The notes below the pieces were generated by a model, which did not search any database, was not told the origin of the DNA, and was given only the letters and a program-made list of their open reading frames with translations. From contig NZ_SRLA01000005.1 in the NCBI RefSeq assembly GCF_004745825.1, positions 1 to 64,000 on the forward strand: 64,000 nt of DNA, given 5' to 3'. This document shows positions 35,157-44,279 of this stretch, one piece after another. Position 1 is the first letter of the stretch, and every line of letters starts with the position of its first letter. Position numbers and translations under genes: made by a program. Origin of the DNA: Hymenobacter fodinae (lineage in GTDB: Bacteria; Bacteroidota; Bacteroidia; Cytophagales; Hymenobacteraceae).

Positions 35157-36053
35157 ATGAAGTATAGGTCACTTGGAAAATCGGGCATTCAAATCAGCGA
35201 AGTCGGCTTTGGCTGCATGTCACTGGCTCCTGAGCTTGGACCGGCTACAGCGCTCCTGCACCGAGCTCTCGACCACGGTATCACGTACTTCGATACGGCC
35301 GACTTATACCAGCACGGAGAGAACGAAGCGGTGGTGGGTAAGGCGCTGAAAGGTCAGCGGAGCCACATTGTGTTAGCTACCAAGGTAGGCAATCAATGGC
35401 GCCCCGATGGCAGCGGCTGGGACTGGAACCCCACCAAGGCGTACATTCTGGCCGCAGTGGAACAAAGCCTGCGCCGGCTCCAGACCGACTACCTCGACCT
35501 GTATCAGTTGCACGGCGGAACCCTCGACGACCCGATTGATGAGATTATTGAGGCCTTCGAGCAGTTGGTGCAGCAAGGCAAAATCAGGGGCTACGGCATC
35601 TCCTCCATTCGGCCAAACGTTATTCGGGAATACGCGCGCCGTTCCCACATCATCAGCGTGATGATGCAATACAGCCTGCTGGATCGGCGACCCGAAGAAA
35701 GCTGTCTAGGCCTATTGCAGGAGCACCAGATCAGTGTTTTAGCCCGGGGCACTCTAGCGCAGGGCCTGTTGGTAACTAAGCCCGCCGCCCCATATCTGCA
35801 GCATTCTGCTGAAACCGTAGCTCGAGCCAGCGCCGCAGTACAACGTCTGGCCGACACTACCATTAGTCCGGTTGAAATAGCAGCCCAGTATGTGTTAGCT
35901 CAACCGGCCGTTACTGCGGCGGTGCTGGGTATCCGAATGCCCGAGCAGCTCACCGATGCCCTCCGGATTGCCAATAGTCGGGAGCTGACGGCGGCCGAGC
36001 TGGCGGAACTGCAGGCGGCCGCGCCAGCTACTGCCTATGAGCAACACCGCTAA
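35157..36053 (+). CDS. Aldo/keto reductase
   Basis: 298 residues from ATG 35157 (an in-frame TTG lies two codons earlier). NADPH-dependent oxidoreductase of the AKR superfamily, (beta/alpha)8 barrel. The catalytic tetrad is visible: Asp and Tyr in FDTADLY, Lys in LATKVG, His in YQLHGGT. GYGISSIRP and the C-terminal VLGIRMPEQL (cofactor phosphate loop) are typical of the YghZ/Tas-like branch. Substrate unknown. Faces away from gltA; convergent with mnmE. Confidence 0.9.
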   Translation: MKYRSLGKSGIQISEVGFGCMSLAPELGPATALLHRALDHGITYFDTADLYQHGENEAVVGKALKGQRSHIVLATKVGNQWRPDGSGWDWNPTKAYILAAVEQSLRRLQTDYLDLYQLHGGTLDDPIDEIIEAFEQLVQQGKIRGYGISSIRPNVIREYARRSHIISVMMQYSLLDRRPEESCLGLLQEHQISVLARGTLAQGLLVTKPAAPYLQHSAETVARASAAVQRLADTTISPVEIAAQYVLAQPAVTAAVLGIRMPEQLTDALRIANSRELTAAELAELQAAAPATAYEQHR

Positions 36054-36088
36054 CGCATGCTCCTTGAGTGGCCTAGGAGCCCCTTGAT

Positions 36089-37480
36089 TTACTTGCCAAT
36101 ACAGAACTGGGTGAAGATGCTGGTCAGCAAGTCGTCGTTGCTGATTTCACCGGTAATCTGGCCAAGGTCGGCTAGGGCGTGGCGCAGGTCGGCGGCTAGC
36201 AGCTCGGTACCGCGGCCGGTGGCTAGGCCTGTCAGGACGGCATCGAGGTGATGGGCGGCTTGCTCCAGGCTGCGGGCGTGGCGCACGTTCGTAACAATGG
36301 TACTGCTGCTAGCTCGGTCGAGCCCTTCGCCGCGAACCAGGGTGAGCAGAGTTTCGCGTAGCTCATCAAGCCCGTCACCGCGGGAAGCGGCAATCAGGAC
36401 GGTGCTGGGGCGAGCCTGGAAGGCAGCAAGTTCGGCATCAGAAGCTACGTCGAGCTTGTTGCCAACCGCCAGCACGGGTACGGAAGCCGGAAGGTGTAGA
36501 GCTTCAATTTCTGCTTGAAGCTCTTGGGGAGTAGTAGTCGTAATATCAAATAGATATACAACTAGTGCAGCCTGTAGAACTCGTTTACGGGTGCGCTCTA
36601 CGCCAATAGATTCTACCACGTCGGTAGTGTCGCGCAGGCCGGCCGTATCCACGAAGCGAAACCGGATACCGTCGAGGCTAACCTCGTCCTCAATCAGGTC
36701 GCGGGTGGTGCCGGCCACCTCCGACACGATGGCGCGTTCTTCGTTGAGCAGGGCGTTCAGCAACGTGCTCTTGCCCGCGTTGGGCCGGCCGGCAATAACT
36801 GTAGTTACGCCGTGCTTGATGACGTTGCCTAGTTCAAAAGAGCGAAGCAGTCGGCGAACTAACGCCTGCACTTCTTGCAGCAGCTGCACTAGGCCAGTGC
36901 GGTCGGCAAATTCCACGTCTTCTTCGCCGAAGTCTAGCTCAAGCTCCAGCAGGGCCGCAAATTGTACCAGGCGTGCGCGCAGGTCGCGCAGTTCCTGCGA
37001 GAAGCCCCCACGCATTTGCTGCATGGCCACCTGATGCGACAGCGCCGAGTCGGCGGCAATTAGGTCAGCTACGGCTTCGGCCTGGGCCAAGTCGAAGGCC
37101 CCGTGTAAGAAGGCCCGTTTCGTAAACTCGCCCGCCTCGGCTAAGCGCGCCCCACGGCGGACCAGTAAAGCCAATAGCTCCTGCACAATAAAGTCGGAGC
37201 CGTGGGTGCTGATTTCTACCACGTCCTCCTTGGTATAGGAGTGCGGCCCCCGAAACAGCGACACTACTACCTCATCAAGTATCCGGGCCCCGTCGCGAAT
37301 GGTGCCGAAGTGGAGAGTGTGCCCAGCTTGGTTGCGCAGAGCCTTCCCGCCAAACACCTCATCCGTAATGCTGATAGCCTCAGGACCAGACAACCGAACC
37401 AGCGCAATGGCACCCGTGCCCGGTGGGGTAGACAGCGCAACAATGGTATCGGAAAGCGAAACAGGAAGGGGTAAGGCCAC
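36089..37480 (-). CDS. mnmE: tRNA modification GTPase MnmE
   Basis: 463 residues from GTG 37480. With MnmG it builds the 5-aminomethyl-type modification on wobble U34. N-terminal formyl-THF-binding domain (DTIVALSTPPGTGAIALVRLSG), helical domain, inserted Ras-like GTPase (P-loop GRPNAGKST, DTAGLRDT, NKLD) and the diagnostic C-terminal CIGK, whose Cys is required for modification. Cytoplasmic. A clear promoter lies just upstream. MnmG is not in the window. Confidence 0.97.
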   Translation of the reverse strand: MALPLPVSLSDTIVALSTPPGTGAIALVRLSGPEAISITDEVFGGKALRNQAGHTLHFGTIRDGARILDEVVVSLFRGPHSYTKEDVVEISTHGSDFIVQELLALLVRRGARLAEAGEFTKRAFLHGAFDLAQAEAVADLIAADSALSHQVAMQQMRGGFSQELRDLRARLVQFAALLELELDFGEEDVEFADRTGLVQLLQEVQALVRRLLRSFELGNVIKHGVTTVIAGRPNAGKSTLLNALLNEERAIVSEVAGTTRDLIEDEVSLDGIRFRFVDTAGLRDTTDVVESIGVERTRKRVLQAALVVYLFDITTTTPQELQAEIEALHLPASVPVLAVGNKLDVASDAELAAFQARPSTVLIAASRGDGLDELRETLLTLVRGEGLDRASSSTIVTNVRHARSLEQAAHHLDAVLTGLATGRGTELLAADLRHALADLGQITGEISNDDLLTSIFTQFCIGK

Positions 37481-37505
37481 AGGAACTGAATAAGTGATGC
37501 AACTA

Positions 37506-37537
37506 CAAAGGTACGAGGTACTGGCCTAGGCCACTAA
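37506..37537 (-). promoter_or_regulatory. mnmE promoter
   Basis: On the minus strand TACCTTTG (37513-37506) is a full match to the Bacteroidota -7 element TAnnTTTG, with TTAG (37537-37534) 20 bases further upstream. The start codon is 25 bases downstream. Confidence 0.6.
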
Positions 37538-37746
37538 CTGCCAGTATAGCTACTAGGAAGTGCAGAGGCAACCGTAAAGCTTAGTGTCTAGGTCCCGTTG
37601 AAGGGCCCTCTGAACTTCAGTTGCTAAGACAGTCCAGCAAGGTTCATTCTAGGCCAGTCTTCCTACCACTGAAATGCAATAATTCCTGTCGTACAAACAG
37701 CTTGATTGTGCCTCGTATGGCAGGGAGTGATTCGGCTGTTAAAGCC

Positions 37747-38406
37747 TCAATCGGTCACGTATAAGTTCCGGCTTACCTCTGAGGATATAAGATATTTATC
37801 TCCGTTATTGATTCTAATTTCCAATGAGTTATCAAACAAGATCTTATCTAGTACTTCAAGCTTGGTGCCGAGGTTAAGGCCGACCTTGTCGAGGTACTGC
37901 AGGAAAGGAACGGAGGTGTTTTTGACGGCCACCACGGTACCCCGGTCGCCGGGTACTAGGTCGGCCACGAGGCGGTGCTGGGGGCGCAGGATAGCACCTT
38001 CAGCCGTGGGTATTGGGTCACCGTGGGGGTCGAGTTGCGGGAAGCCCAAAAACTCATCAAGGCGCTGAATCAGCAGGTCGGAGTCGATGTGCTCCATCTG
38101 CTCGGCCACGTCGTGCACCTCATCCCAACTGAAGTTGAGCTGCTGCACCAAAAACACTTCCCACAACCGGTGCTTGCGAATAGTGAGCAGTGCCAAGCGG
38201 CGGCCTTCCTCCGTCAGGGATACGCCTCGGTAGCGGGTGTAGTGCAATAGGCCTTTTTCACCCAAGCGGCGCAGCATGTCCGTGACAGAAGCCGCGCGCG
38301 TTTGCAGCACCTCCGCAACCCGGTTGGTGCTGACCTCAACTCCGGGTTGGGCTTCGGCCAGTTTGTAGATGGCTTTTAAATAGTTCTCCTCGGTGTAGCT
38401 GGGCAC
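37747..38406 (-). CDS. DtxR/MntR-family metal-dependent transcriptional regulator
   Basis: 219 residues from GTG 38406 (PSYTEENYLKAIYKL), the usual N-terminus of this family; a frame extension to ATG 38475 adds unlike residues. Winged helix (about 1-70, TRAASVTDMLRRLGEKGLLHY), dimerisation/metal domain (HRLWEVFLVQQLNFSWDEVHDVAEQMEHI with the metal-binding His/Glu), and a C-terminal SH3-like FeoA domain (about 145-219). It senses Mn or Fe and represses metal uptake genes; the target is not in the window by neighbourhood. Preceded by fabH on the same strand. Confidence 0.88.
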   Translation of the reverse strand: MPSYTEENYLKAIYKLAEAQPGVEVSTNRVAEVLQTRAASVTDMLRRLGEKGLLHYTRYRGVSLTEEGRRLALLTIRKHRLWEVFLVQQLNFSWDEVHDVAEQMEHIDSDLLIQRLDEFLGFPQLDPHGDPIPTAEGAILRPQHRLVADLVPGDRGTVVAVKNTSVPFLQYLDKVGLNLGTKLEVLDKILFDNSLEIRINNGDKYLISSEVSRNLYVTD

Positions 38407-38433
38407 GGGGCAGTGAGCGGTTAAGAATGAGTA

Positions 38434-38482
38434 ATGAGCAATGAAACCGTCGGAAAGCGTTTCCAACAGCTTCATTGCTCAT
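38434..38482 (-). promoter_or_regulatory. 12-bp inverted repeat upstream of the MntR-type gene
   Basis: 38434-38445 and 38471-38482 are exact inverted copies (ATGAGCAATGAA / TTCATTGCTCAT). If the regulator starts at GTG 38406 this lies in its leader or promoter, so it could be an autoregulatory site or a small hairpin. No match to a known MntR box is claimed. Confidence 0.3.
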
Positions 38483-38512
38483 CATTCAGTGGGCTTTGGT
38501 ACTTCGGTTAGC

Positions 38513-39526
38513 TTACCACTTGATTAGGGCCGACGCCCAGGTGAAGCCGGAGCCAAAGGCCGCCAGACATACCAAGTCACCGCGCTTGATGCGGCCTTCC
38601 TGGTATGCCTCGCTAAGCGCAATGGGCACTGAGGCAGCCGTGGTGTTGCCGTAGCGCTGAATGTTGCTGAAGATCTTGTCATCGGTGAGGCCCATTTTCT
38701 GCTGCACGTACTGAGTAATGCGCAGGTTAGCCTGGTGCGGAATGAGCAAGTCGATGTCCTGGGGCTGGTAGCCGTTCTGGTCAAGTGCCTCCTTGATTAC
38801 CTGCGGGAAGCGAACTACGGCGTGCTTGAACACATTTTGACCGTTCATGTATGGATACATGTCCAGCTCATTGTCTACCACGTATTGCACGCGGTTGTTG
38901 CGGTTAGAGCCGGGCTCCTTTACAATCAGTTCCTCGGCGTGCTCGCCCTGCGCGTGCAAGTGAGTACTCAGGATACCGTGGCCTTCCTCGGTGCTGGGGC
39001 GTAGCACCACGGCGCCAGCGCCATCCCCAAAAATAACCGACACGGCCCGGCCGCGGGTGCTTATGTCGAGGCCCGAAGAGTGAATCTCAGAGCCTACTAC
39101 CAGCACTGTATCGTACATACCTGTTTTGATGAACTGGTCGGCCATCGAAAGCGAGTACACGAAGCCCGAGCACTGGTTGCGCACGTCGAAGGCCGGGATG
39201 GGCGCTTTGATGCCCAACTCGCGCTGCAGTAGTACGCCAGAGCCGGGGAAGAAATAGTCGGGCGACAACGTGGCGAAGACAATCATTTGCACGTCGTCGG
39301 GGGTGAGACCGGCCATTTCCAGGGCCTTGCGGGCCGCATTGGCAGCCATGTTGGCGGTAGTATCCTTGCCTTCCTCAAACCAGCGGCGCTCCTTGATGCC
39401 GGTGCGCTCCTGAATCCACTCGTCGGTGGTATCCATCAGGGTGGTGATGTCGGCGTTGGTAACTACACGGTCGGGCACGTAGTGGCCTACTCCGGCTATT
39501 TCAGAAAATCGTAGGGTGTTATTCAT
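38513..39526 (-). CDS. fabH: 3-oxoacyl-ACP synthase III (FabH)
   Basis: 337 residues of the thiolase fold. It starts fatty-acid synthesis by condensing an acyl-CoA primer with malonyl-ACP. The catalytic triad is visible: Cys in RNQCSGF, His in IPHQANLRI, Asn in YGNTTAAS. Near-complete family length and typical start (AGVGHYVPDRVVTNADI). In Bacteroidota FabH often takes branched primers, which would suit the IcmF chemistry nearby, but that is inference. Minus strand, upstream of the MntR-type gene. Confidence 0.95.
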   Translation of the reverse strand: MNNTLRFSEIAGVGHYVPDRVVTNADITTLMDTTDEWIQERTGIKERRWFEEGKDTTANMAANAARKALEMAGLTPDDVQMIVFATLSPDYFFPGSGVLLQRELGIKAPIPAFDVRNQCSGFVYSLSMADQFIKTGMYDTVLVVGSEIHSSGLDISTRGRAVSVIFGDGAGAVVLRPSTEEGHGILSTHLHAQGEHAEELIVKEPGSNRNNRVQYVVDNELDMYPYMNGQNVFKHAVVRFPQVIKEALDQNGYQPQDIDLLIPHQANLRITQYVQQKMGLTDDKIFSNIQRYGNTTAASVPIALSEAYQEGRIKRGDLVCLAAFGSGFTWASALIKW

Positions 39527-39619
39527 CAGGTGGGAGTTGCGAGGTACAGAACGAAAAAGGGAGCCGAATGTAAAGAAATTCGCTTTTCTACCTCGTAAAC
39601 GGGCCGCAAAGGTCGGCAG

Positions 39620-40774
39620 TTACTTTATAGAATGCATCAGACGGTGCAACTTTTCCGCTTCAGTAGCCCAAAATGCTTCGGCAGGGACGCCGTTCGGGTA
39701 AAAAGGTTGCTGAAGGAGAGTTGCTAAAACCGCCTCGGGAAGCGGGGAGTGGCCTAGGGCTTGAAAATCGAGACAGACCCCAGCCTGTGATGGTTCCACG
39801 AGGCTCCGCCAATGTGGGTTGGGAGGAATGACAATGGGCAAGCCATGCGCTAGGTACTCAAACAGCTTGGTGGGGATGCAGCGGGCCGTGCTCGGGTGCG
39901 GCCGGTAGGGTAACAGGCCTAGGTGGCTACGCTCTATTTCAGCTACAATGCGGGTATGCGGCACGAGCGTATCTCCGCCAATGAGCGTTACCCCGGTGCC
40001 AGCTGTGGTTACGGCGGCCCGCAGGCGCGCCAACTCGGCTGGCTGCTGACAAAACCCGATAATGGTAAGGTGGGCCAGCGGCCAAACCTGCCGAACCTGG
40101 CGCCAGAAGGTCAGGGCCTCAAATACCCCATTTAGTTCGGAGATAGTGCCGGAGTACAATAGGCGCAGTGGCGCAGTGGCGGCCGGAAGGTGGCCTAGCG
40201 CCAGAGGCTGATGCTGTGAGGAGTAGGGCTGAAACTTATTCTCCATGATGATGGTGCGCTCGGGTACCAGAAACGGTAGCTCCTCGGCGTAGCTCCGCTC
40301 GGCCAGCAGCACAGCCGTAGCGCGCCGCGCCGCTAGGGCTTCCAACCGCCTGATGAGCCCCGCTAGCAGGCCCCGCGCCCAGCCAGGGTACACCTGCTGC
40401 GTCTGGATATTAAGTGCATAGTTTTCCCGCATATCATATATAAAAAGCCTTCCCTGGCCTAGGGCCTGCCACAGCACGGTAAGTGGGAGCAGCTCGGGGG
40501 CATGCACAAACACGACAGTGGGCTGTACGTGTCGGAGCAACTGCCAATAGCGCCATTGGGCCCGCAGGCGGGCCCAACTCAGACGAGTTCCCGCCAGCAA
40601 TGCGTGCGTATGTACATTGTCAGGTAGGCTAGTAGGGGTAGGAGCGAGGCGCCCGGCCACGTGGACTTCCGTGTGGGGGCGCTCGGCCAGCGTGCGAGCA
40701 AATTTGCCCAGCATACGGGTGTCATCGAGGGGCTTGAGTACGGAAGCGAGTAAAATGGTGACGAGACGCGGCAT
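39620..40774 (-). CDS. Glycosyltransferase, GT-B fold (GT4-like)
   Basis: 384 residues, two Rossmann halves joined near residue 190. The N-terminal half has VHVAGRLAPTPTSLPDN, VVFVHAPELLPLTVL and AVLLAERSYAEELPF. The C-terminal half has LLYSGTISELNGV, the acceptor/donor stretch HLGLLPYRPHPS and PTKLFEYLAHGLPIVIP, the nucleotide-sugar-binding EX7E-like region of GT4. Probably transfers a sugar in polysaccharide or glycolipid synthesis. Single gene, no clear cluster partner; start ATG 40774. Confidence 0.85.
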   Translation of the reverse strand: MPRLVTILLASVLKPLDDTRMLGKFARTLAERPHTEVHVAGRLAPTPTSLPDNVHTHALLAGTRLSWARLRAQWRYWQLLRHVQPTVVFVHAPELLPLTVLWQALGQGRLFIYDMRENYALNIQTQQVYPGWARGLLAGLIRRLEALAARRATAVLLAERSYAEELPFLVPERTIIMENKFQPYSSQHQPLALGHLPAATAPLRLLYSGTISELNGVFEALTFWRQVRQVWPLAHLTIIGFCQQPAELARLRAAVTTAGTGVTLIGGDTLVPHTRIVAEIERSHLGLLPYRPHPSTARCIPTKLFEYLAHGLPIVIPPNPHWRSLVEPSQAGVCLDFQALGHSPLPEAVLATLLQQPFYPNGVPAEAFWATEAEKLHRLMHSIK

Positions 40775-40901
40775 ATTGGCCGTGAAGATGGTAAGTTTGC
40801 TTGTGAGTTGTCAGGTGTTGGCCAGCGGTTGTCAGTCTGCCCGCCTGTACCGAGAGCTTACTACGCAAAACTGACTCTATTTACTGACACCCTCCTTTTT
40901 C

Positions 40902-41726
40902 ATGTCCGACCTCCAACACACCATCGAAGCCGCCTGGAACGACCGTAGCTTACTGCAGCAGGCTGCTACTATTGAAGCTATTCAGCACATTATTGAAGAA
41001 CTTGACAAGGGCCGCATACGTGTAGCCCAGCCCGGCGCAACCGAAGGGGCCGACTGGCAAGTGAATGACTGGGTGAAGAAGGCCGTTATCATGTACTTCC
41101 CCATCCGGCAGATGGAAACCATTGAGGTGGGCCCCTTCGAGTTCCGCGACAAAATGCAGCTCAAGAGCAACTACGAGCAGCAGGGTGTGCGGGTAGTGCC
41201 CCCAGCGGTGGCTCGCTACGGTGCCTACTTGGCGCCCGGCGTGATTATGATGCCGAGCTACGTAAACATTGGCGCCTGGGTAGGCGAGGGCACCATGGTG
41301 GATACCTGGGCTACCGTAGGCTCGTGCGCGCAAATTGGCGCGGGTGTGCACCTAAGTGGTGGGGTAGGCATTGGCGGCGTGCTAGAGCCCGTGCAGGCTG
41401 CTCCGGTAATTGTGGAAGACGGCGCCTTCGTAGGTTCGCGCAGCATTCTGGTGGAGGGCTGCTTCGTGGGTAAAGAGGCCGTAATCGGGGCCGGCGTAAC
41501 CATCACGGGGAGCACCCGCATCATTGACGTGACGGGTACTGAGCCCAAGGAGTACCGCGGCTACGTGCCAGCCCGGTCGGTGGTAATCCCGGGTTCCTTG
41601 CCCAAGCAGTTCCCGGCGGGTGAGTTCCACGTGCCCTGCGCCCTCATCATTGGTCAGCGCAAGCCCAGCACCGACCTGAAAACGTCCCTCAACGATGCGT
41701 TGCGCGAGCACAACGTAGCCGTTTAA
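40902..41726 (+). CDS. dapD: Tetrahydrodipicolinate N-succinyltransferase
   Basis: 274 residues, left-handed beta-helix acyltransferase of the succinylase lysine/diaminopimelate pathway. N-terminal helical domain about 1-100, then hexapeptide repeats (GAYLAPGVIMMPSYVNIGA, VGEGTMVDTWATVGSCAQIGAGVHLSGGVGIGG) and the C-terminal catalytic and succinyl-CoA-binding part (GRLS-like SRSILVEGCFVGKEA). Supplies meso-DAP for peptidoglycan. Twenty bases separate it from the unknown 41747 gene, suggesting one transcript. Confidence 0.95.
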   Translation: MSDLQHTIEAAWNDRSLLQQAATIEAIQHIIEELDKGRIRVAQPGATEGADWQVNDWVKKAVIMYFPIRQMETIEVGPFEFRDKMQLKSNYEQQGVRVVPPAVARYGAYLAPGVIMMPSYVNIGAWVGEGTMVDTWATVGSCAQIGAGVHLSGGVGIGGVLEPVQAAPVIVEDGAFVGSRSILVEGCFVGKEAVIGAGVTITGSTRIIDVTGTEPKEYRGYVPARSVVIPGSLPKQFPAGEFHVPCALIIGQRKPSTDLKTSLNDALREHNVAV

Positions 41727-41746
41727 CGCGCCTCATTTTCATTTCC

Positions 41747-42553
41747 ATGAGCAAACACCCCCAAGTAGTGTCCGCGGCGCAGGCCCGCGATGAAGTGCGC
41801 GACTACATAGCCCAGGAACTAGGAATTGAGCCCGAATCCATCCAGATGCGGGTTGCTTTTAACCGGGAGCTGCCCTGGGTCGACGGTAAATCGCGCCCGT
41901 GCTTTCTGGTAGAGTGGGCTGAGCCCAACGGCCGCGATGGTGTGGCCATTGCTGGTCCGTATACCTACAACTTCTTTGAGCTGACCCGCCAAGAGGCCTA
42001 CGAACTGGGCCCCGTGAATGCTTGGCGCCAGCACCTAATAAATCTGTATGCCGGCTGCGAGCTGGTGGTGCATGCCCGCCTCACACAGCCCCTCTCCGAT
42101 GCACCCGACCCCGTGCGCCTTTCGGTAATTCAGAGTGCCTTGCAGGAGCGTACGAATTGGCGGATTGGCGTCAACATTCAGCTGCGGGAGTTCTTGCGCC
42201 TAGGCACCCAGGAGTACTATATCTTTGATGGACACTGGCTCTGGAACCCCAACTACCGCTACTCCTCCGTGAAAGGCTTTATTCCGATTGGAGAGAAGAC
42301 ACTGTTCGAGCTACCGAAACAGGCTTACATTCCTATCACCAACATGTCGCCATTCGAGCCTATTCCGGCAGTAGGCGAGGATGGGGCGTACCCAGGGCAG
42401 CTCACTGGCTTTATTGCCGTGAAGGACAACCAGATTCTGGAAATTAATGAGCCTCAGCCTTATATCCGGTTGCTTTACAACAAGCTGGCCATGTACTATG
42501 TGCTGGGCCGTGAACATGGACCGTTCCAGATTGAGCAAGGAGTAGCTTCCTAG
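41747..42553 (+). CDS. Unknown protein co-transcribed with dapD
   Basis: 268 residues, not recognised. No signal peptide or membrane span. Likely alpha/beta with well-conserved-looking segments: SIQMRVAFNRELPWVDGKSRPCFLVEW, EWAEPNG-type loop, AGPYTYNFFELTR, LRLGTQEYYIFDG and SVKGFIPIGEKTLFELP. ATG 41747 has a normal start context. It follows dapD by 20 bases with no terminator between; a terminator follows it. A role near lysine/diaminopimelate metabolism is suggested by position alone. Confidence 0.75.
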   Translation: MSKHPQVVSAAQARDEVRDYIAQELGIEPESIQMRVAFNRELPWVDGKSRPCFLVEWAEPNGRDGVAIAGPYTYNFFELTRQEAYELGPVNAWRQHLINLYAGCELVVHARLTQPLSDAPDPVRLSVIQSALQERTNWRIGVNIQLREFLRLGTQEYYIFDGHWLWNPNYRYSSVKGFIPIGEKTLFELPKQAYIPITNMSPFEPIPAVGEDGAYPGQLTGFIAVKDNQILEINEPQPYIRLLYNKLAMYYVLGREHGPFQIEQGVAS

Positions 42554-42580
42554 GCCAGTCTATTAAGGCACTGAACCATA

Positions 42581-42615
42581 AAAAGGCCGCTCCAACAAAG
42601 TTGGAACGGCCTTTT
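42581..42615 (+). terminator. Terminator of the dapD operon
   Basis: 16-bp stem with one mismatch (42581-42596 with 42600-42615), ending in T residues, 27 bases after the 41747 gene. Confidence 0.75.
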
Positions 42616-42632
42616 GCTTTGGAGCCGGTGAA

Positions 42633-43175
42633 CTAAACGCCAGCTGCCGACTTGAGCTTGTGGCCAAACACCTGCCGTACTTTGTCAACCTTCGGCTTCA
42701 CCACGAACTGGCAGTAAGGCTGTTGCCCATTCTGGTTGTAATAGTCCTGGTGGTAGTTCTCGGCCGCGTAGAAGGTGGGCAGGGGCACAATTTCCGTTAC
42801 AATGGGGTTGGGGAAAGCGTGTGCCTCATTGAGCTTTTGCTTGTAGGCCTCTGCCAACTGACGCTGCTCCTCATTGTGGTAGAAAATAGCCGAGCGGTAT
42901 TGGGTACCGGTGTCGGCACCCTGGCGGTTGAGGGTGGTTGGGTCGTGGGTTTTCCAGAAAATTTCCAGCAACTCCTCAAAGGTAATTTTAGCGGGGTCGT
43001 AGGTAATCTGAATAACCTCGGCATGGCCCGTGAGGCCGCTGCATACTTCCTTATAAGTAGGGTTAGCAATTTTGCCGCCCGTGTAGCCAGAGACTACTTT
43101 CTCAACCCCGTTAAGATTCTGAAAAACTGCTTCTACACACCAAAAGCAGCCAGCCCCAAATGTTGCCTGTTCCAT
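42633..43175 (-). CDS. msrA: Peptide-methionine (S)-S-oxide reductase
   Basis: 180 residues from ATG 43175 (MEQATFGAGCFWCVE). Repairs oxidised methionine; the nucleophile Cys lies in GAGCFWC. The conserved QYRSAIFYHNEEQ and EDYHQDYYNQN (here AENYHQDYYNQN) motifs are present. The C-terminus lacks the extra resolving-Cys pattern typical of some MsrA; the recycling partner is not visible. The frame extends to 43268 with a hydrophobic stretch (WLFAVALLLARI), so a secreted form starting there cannot be excluded. Single gene. Confidence 0.92.
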   Translation of the reverse strand: MEQATFGAGCFWCVEAVFQNLNGVEKVVSGYTGGKIANPTYKEVCSGLTGHAEVIQITYDPAKITFEELLEIFWKTHDPTTLNRQGADTGTQYRSAIFYHNEEQRQLAEAYKQKLNEAHAFPNPIVTEIVPLPTFYAAENYHQDYYNQNGQQPYCQFVVKPKVDKVRQVFGHKLKSAAGV

Positions 43176-43327
43176 GTATTTATCAAGTTCAGAAGTGATG
43201 ATGTTGCGCGTGGCCCTAATACGTGCCAGCAGCAGTGCCACAGCAAAAAGCCATAGCTCAACGGTCATACGCTAACAAGGTAAATTGAGGCAAAAAAGTT
43301 TACACTCTTCGGCTGCCGTAAAGCACA

Positions 43328-43358
43328 AGAGGCCTACCGCCTGATGCGGTAGGCCTCT
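43328..43358 (-). terminator. Terminator of the 3-hydroxybutyryl-CoA dehydrogenase gene
   Basis: Perfect 13-bp stem (43328-43340 with 43346-43358) 31 bases after the minus-strand stop. Confidence 0.7.
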
Positions 43359-43388
43359 TAAACAAGCCTGATAGCTCAATACGTGGTC

Positions 43389-44279
43389 TTACTTACGAAA
43401 GCGTTCAGCTAGCACCAAGTCTTTAGAGCCGTGGCCCCAAGAGTAGAAGCCTTCGCCTGATTTTACGCCCAAGCGGCCAGCAGTGACCATATTCACCAGC
43501 AGCGGGCAAGGAGCATATTTCTGGTTGCCCAAACCCTCGTGCAGAACGCGCAGAATAGCCAAGCACACGTCTAGGCCTATAAAGTCGGCGAGCTGCAGGG
43601 GGCCCATGGGGTGGGCCATGCCCAGCTTCATGACCGTGTCAATTTCTTCTACGCCGGCCACGCCTTCATATAGGGAGTAGATAGCCTCATTAATCATGGG
43701 CATCAGGATGCGGTTGGCCACGAAGCCGGGGTAGTCATTTACCTCGGTAGGCGTTTTGCCTAGCTGCCTAGACAACTCCATCACTCGCTCCGTTACTTCA
43801 TCAGATGTTGCATAGCCCCGAATCACTTCTACCAGCTTCATTACCGGCACTGGGTTCATAAAGTGCATGCCAATTACCTGTGCGGGGCGCTTCGTAACGG
43901 CAGCAATTTTGGTAATGGAGATAGAGGAAGTGTTGGAAGCCAGAATGGCCTGGGCGGGGGCGTGCTGGTCTAATTCCCGGAAGATGTTCAGCTTCAACTC
44001 TACGTTTTCCGTGGCAGCTTCTACTACTAAGTCGGCGTTTTGTACGCCCTCAGCCATGCTGGTGTAGGTAGTCAGTCGGCCCAGGGTATCAGTTTTATCC
44101 GTTTCAGAGAGGGCGCCTTTAGCTAGCTGGCGGTCGAGGTTTTTGCCGATGGTGGCCAACGCCTTATCCAGGGCCGCTTGGTTGATATCAATCAGGGCAA
44201 CTGTGAAACCGTGTTGAGCAAATACGTGAGCAATACCATTGCCCATAGTGCCAGAACCAATTACGGCTACATTCATCAT
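43389..44279 (-). CDS. hbd: 3-hydroxybutyryl-CoA dehydrogenase
   Basis: 296 residues. NAD(P)-dependent oxidation of 3-hydroxyacyl-CoA to 3-ketoacyl-CoA. The Rossmann motif GSGTMGNGIAHVF begins near residue 8; IGMHFMNPVPVMKLVEVI carries the catalytic His; the C-terminal domain (GFVANRILMPMINEAIYSLYEG, HPMGPLQLADFIGLD) is typical. Two ATGs lie at 44279 and 44276. Likely serves short-chain acyl-CoA oxidation and could meet the butyryl-CoA made by IcmF; that link is inference. Confidence 0.93.
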   Translation of the reverse strand: MMNVAVIGSGTMGNGIAHVFAQHGFTVALIDINQAALDKALATIGKNLDRQLAKGALSETDKTDTLGRLTTYTSMAEGVQNADLVVEAATENVELKLNIFRELDQHAPAQAILASNTSSISITKIAAVTKRPAQVIGMHFMNPVPVMKLVEVIRGYATSDEVTERVMELSRQLGKTPTEVNDYPGFVANRILMPMINEAIYSLYEGVAGVEEIDTVMKLGMAHPMGPLQLADFIGLDVCLAILRVLHEGLGNQKYAPCPLLVNMVTAGRLGVKSGEGFYSWGHGSKDLVLAERFRK

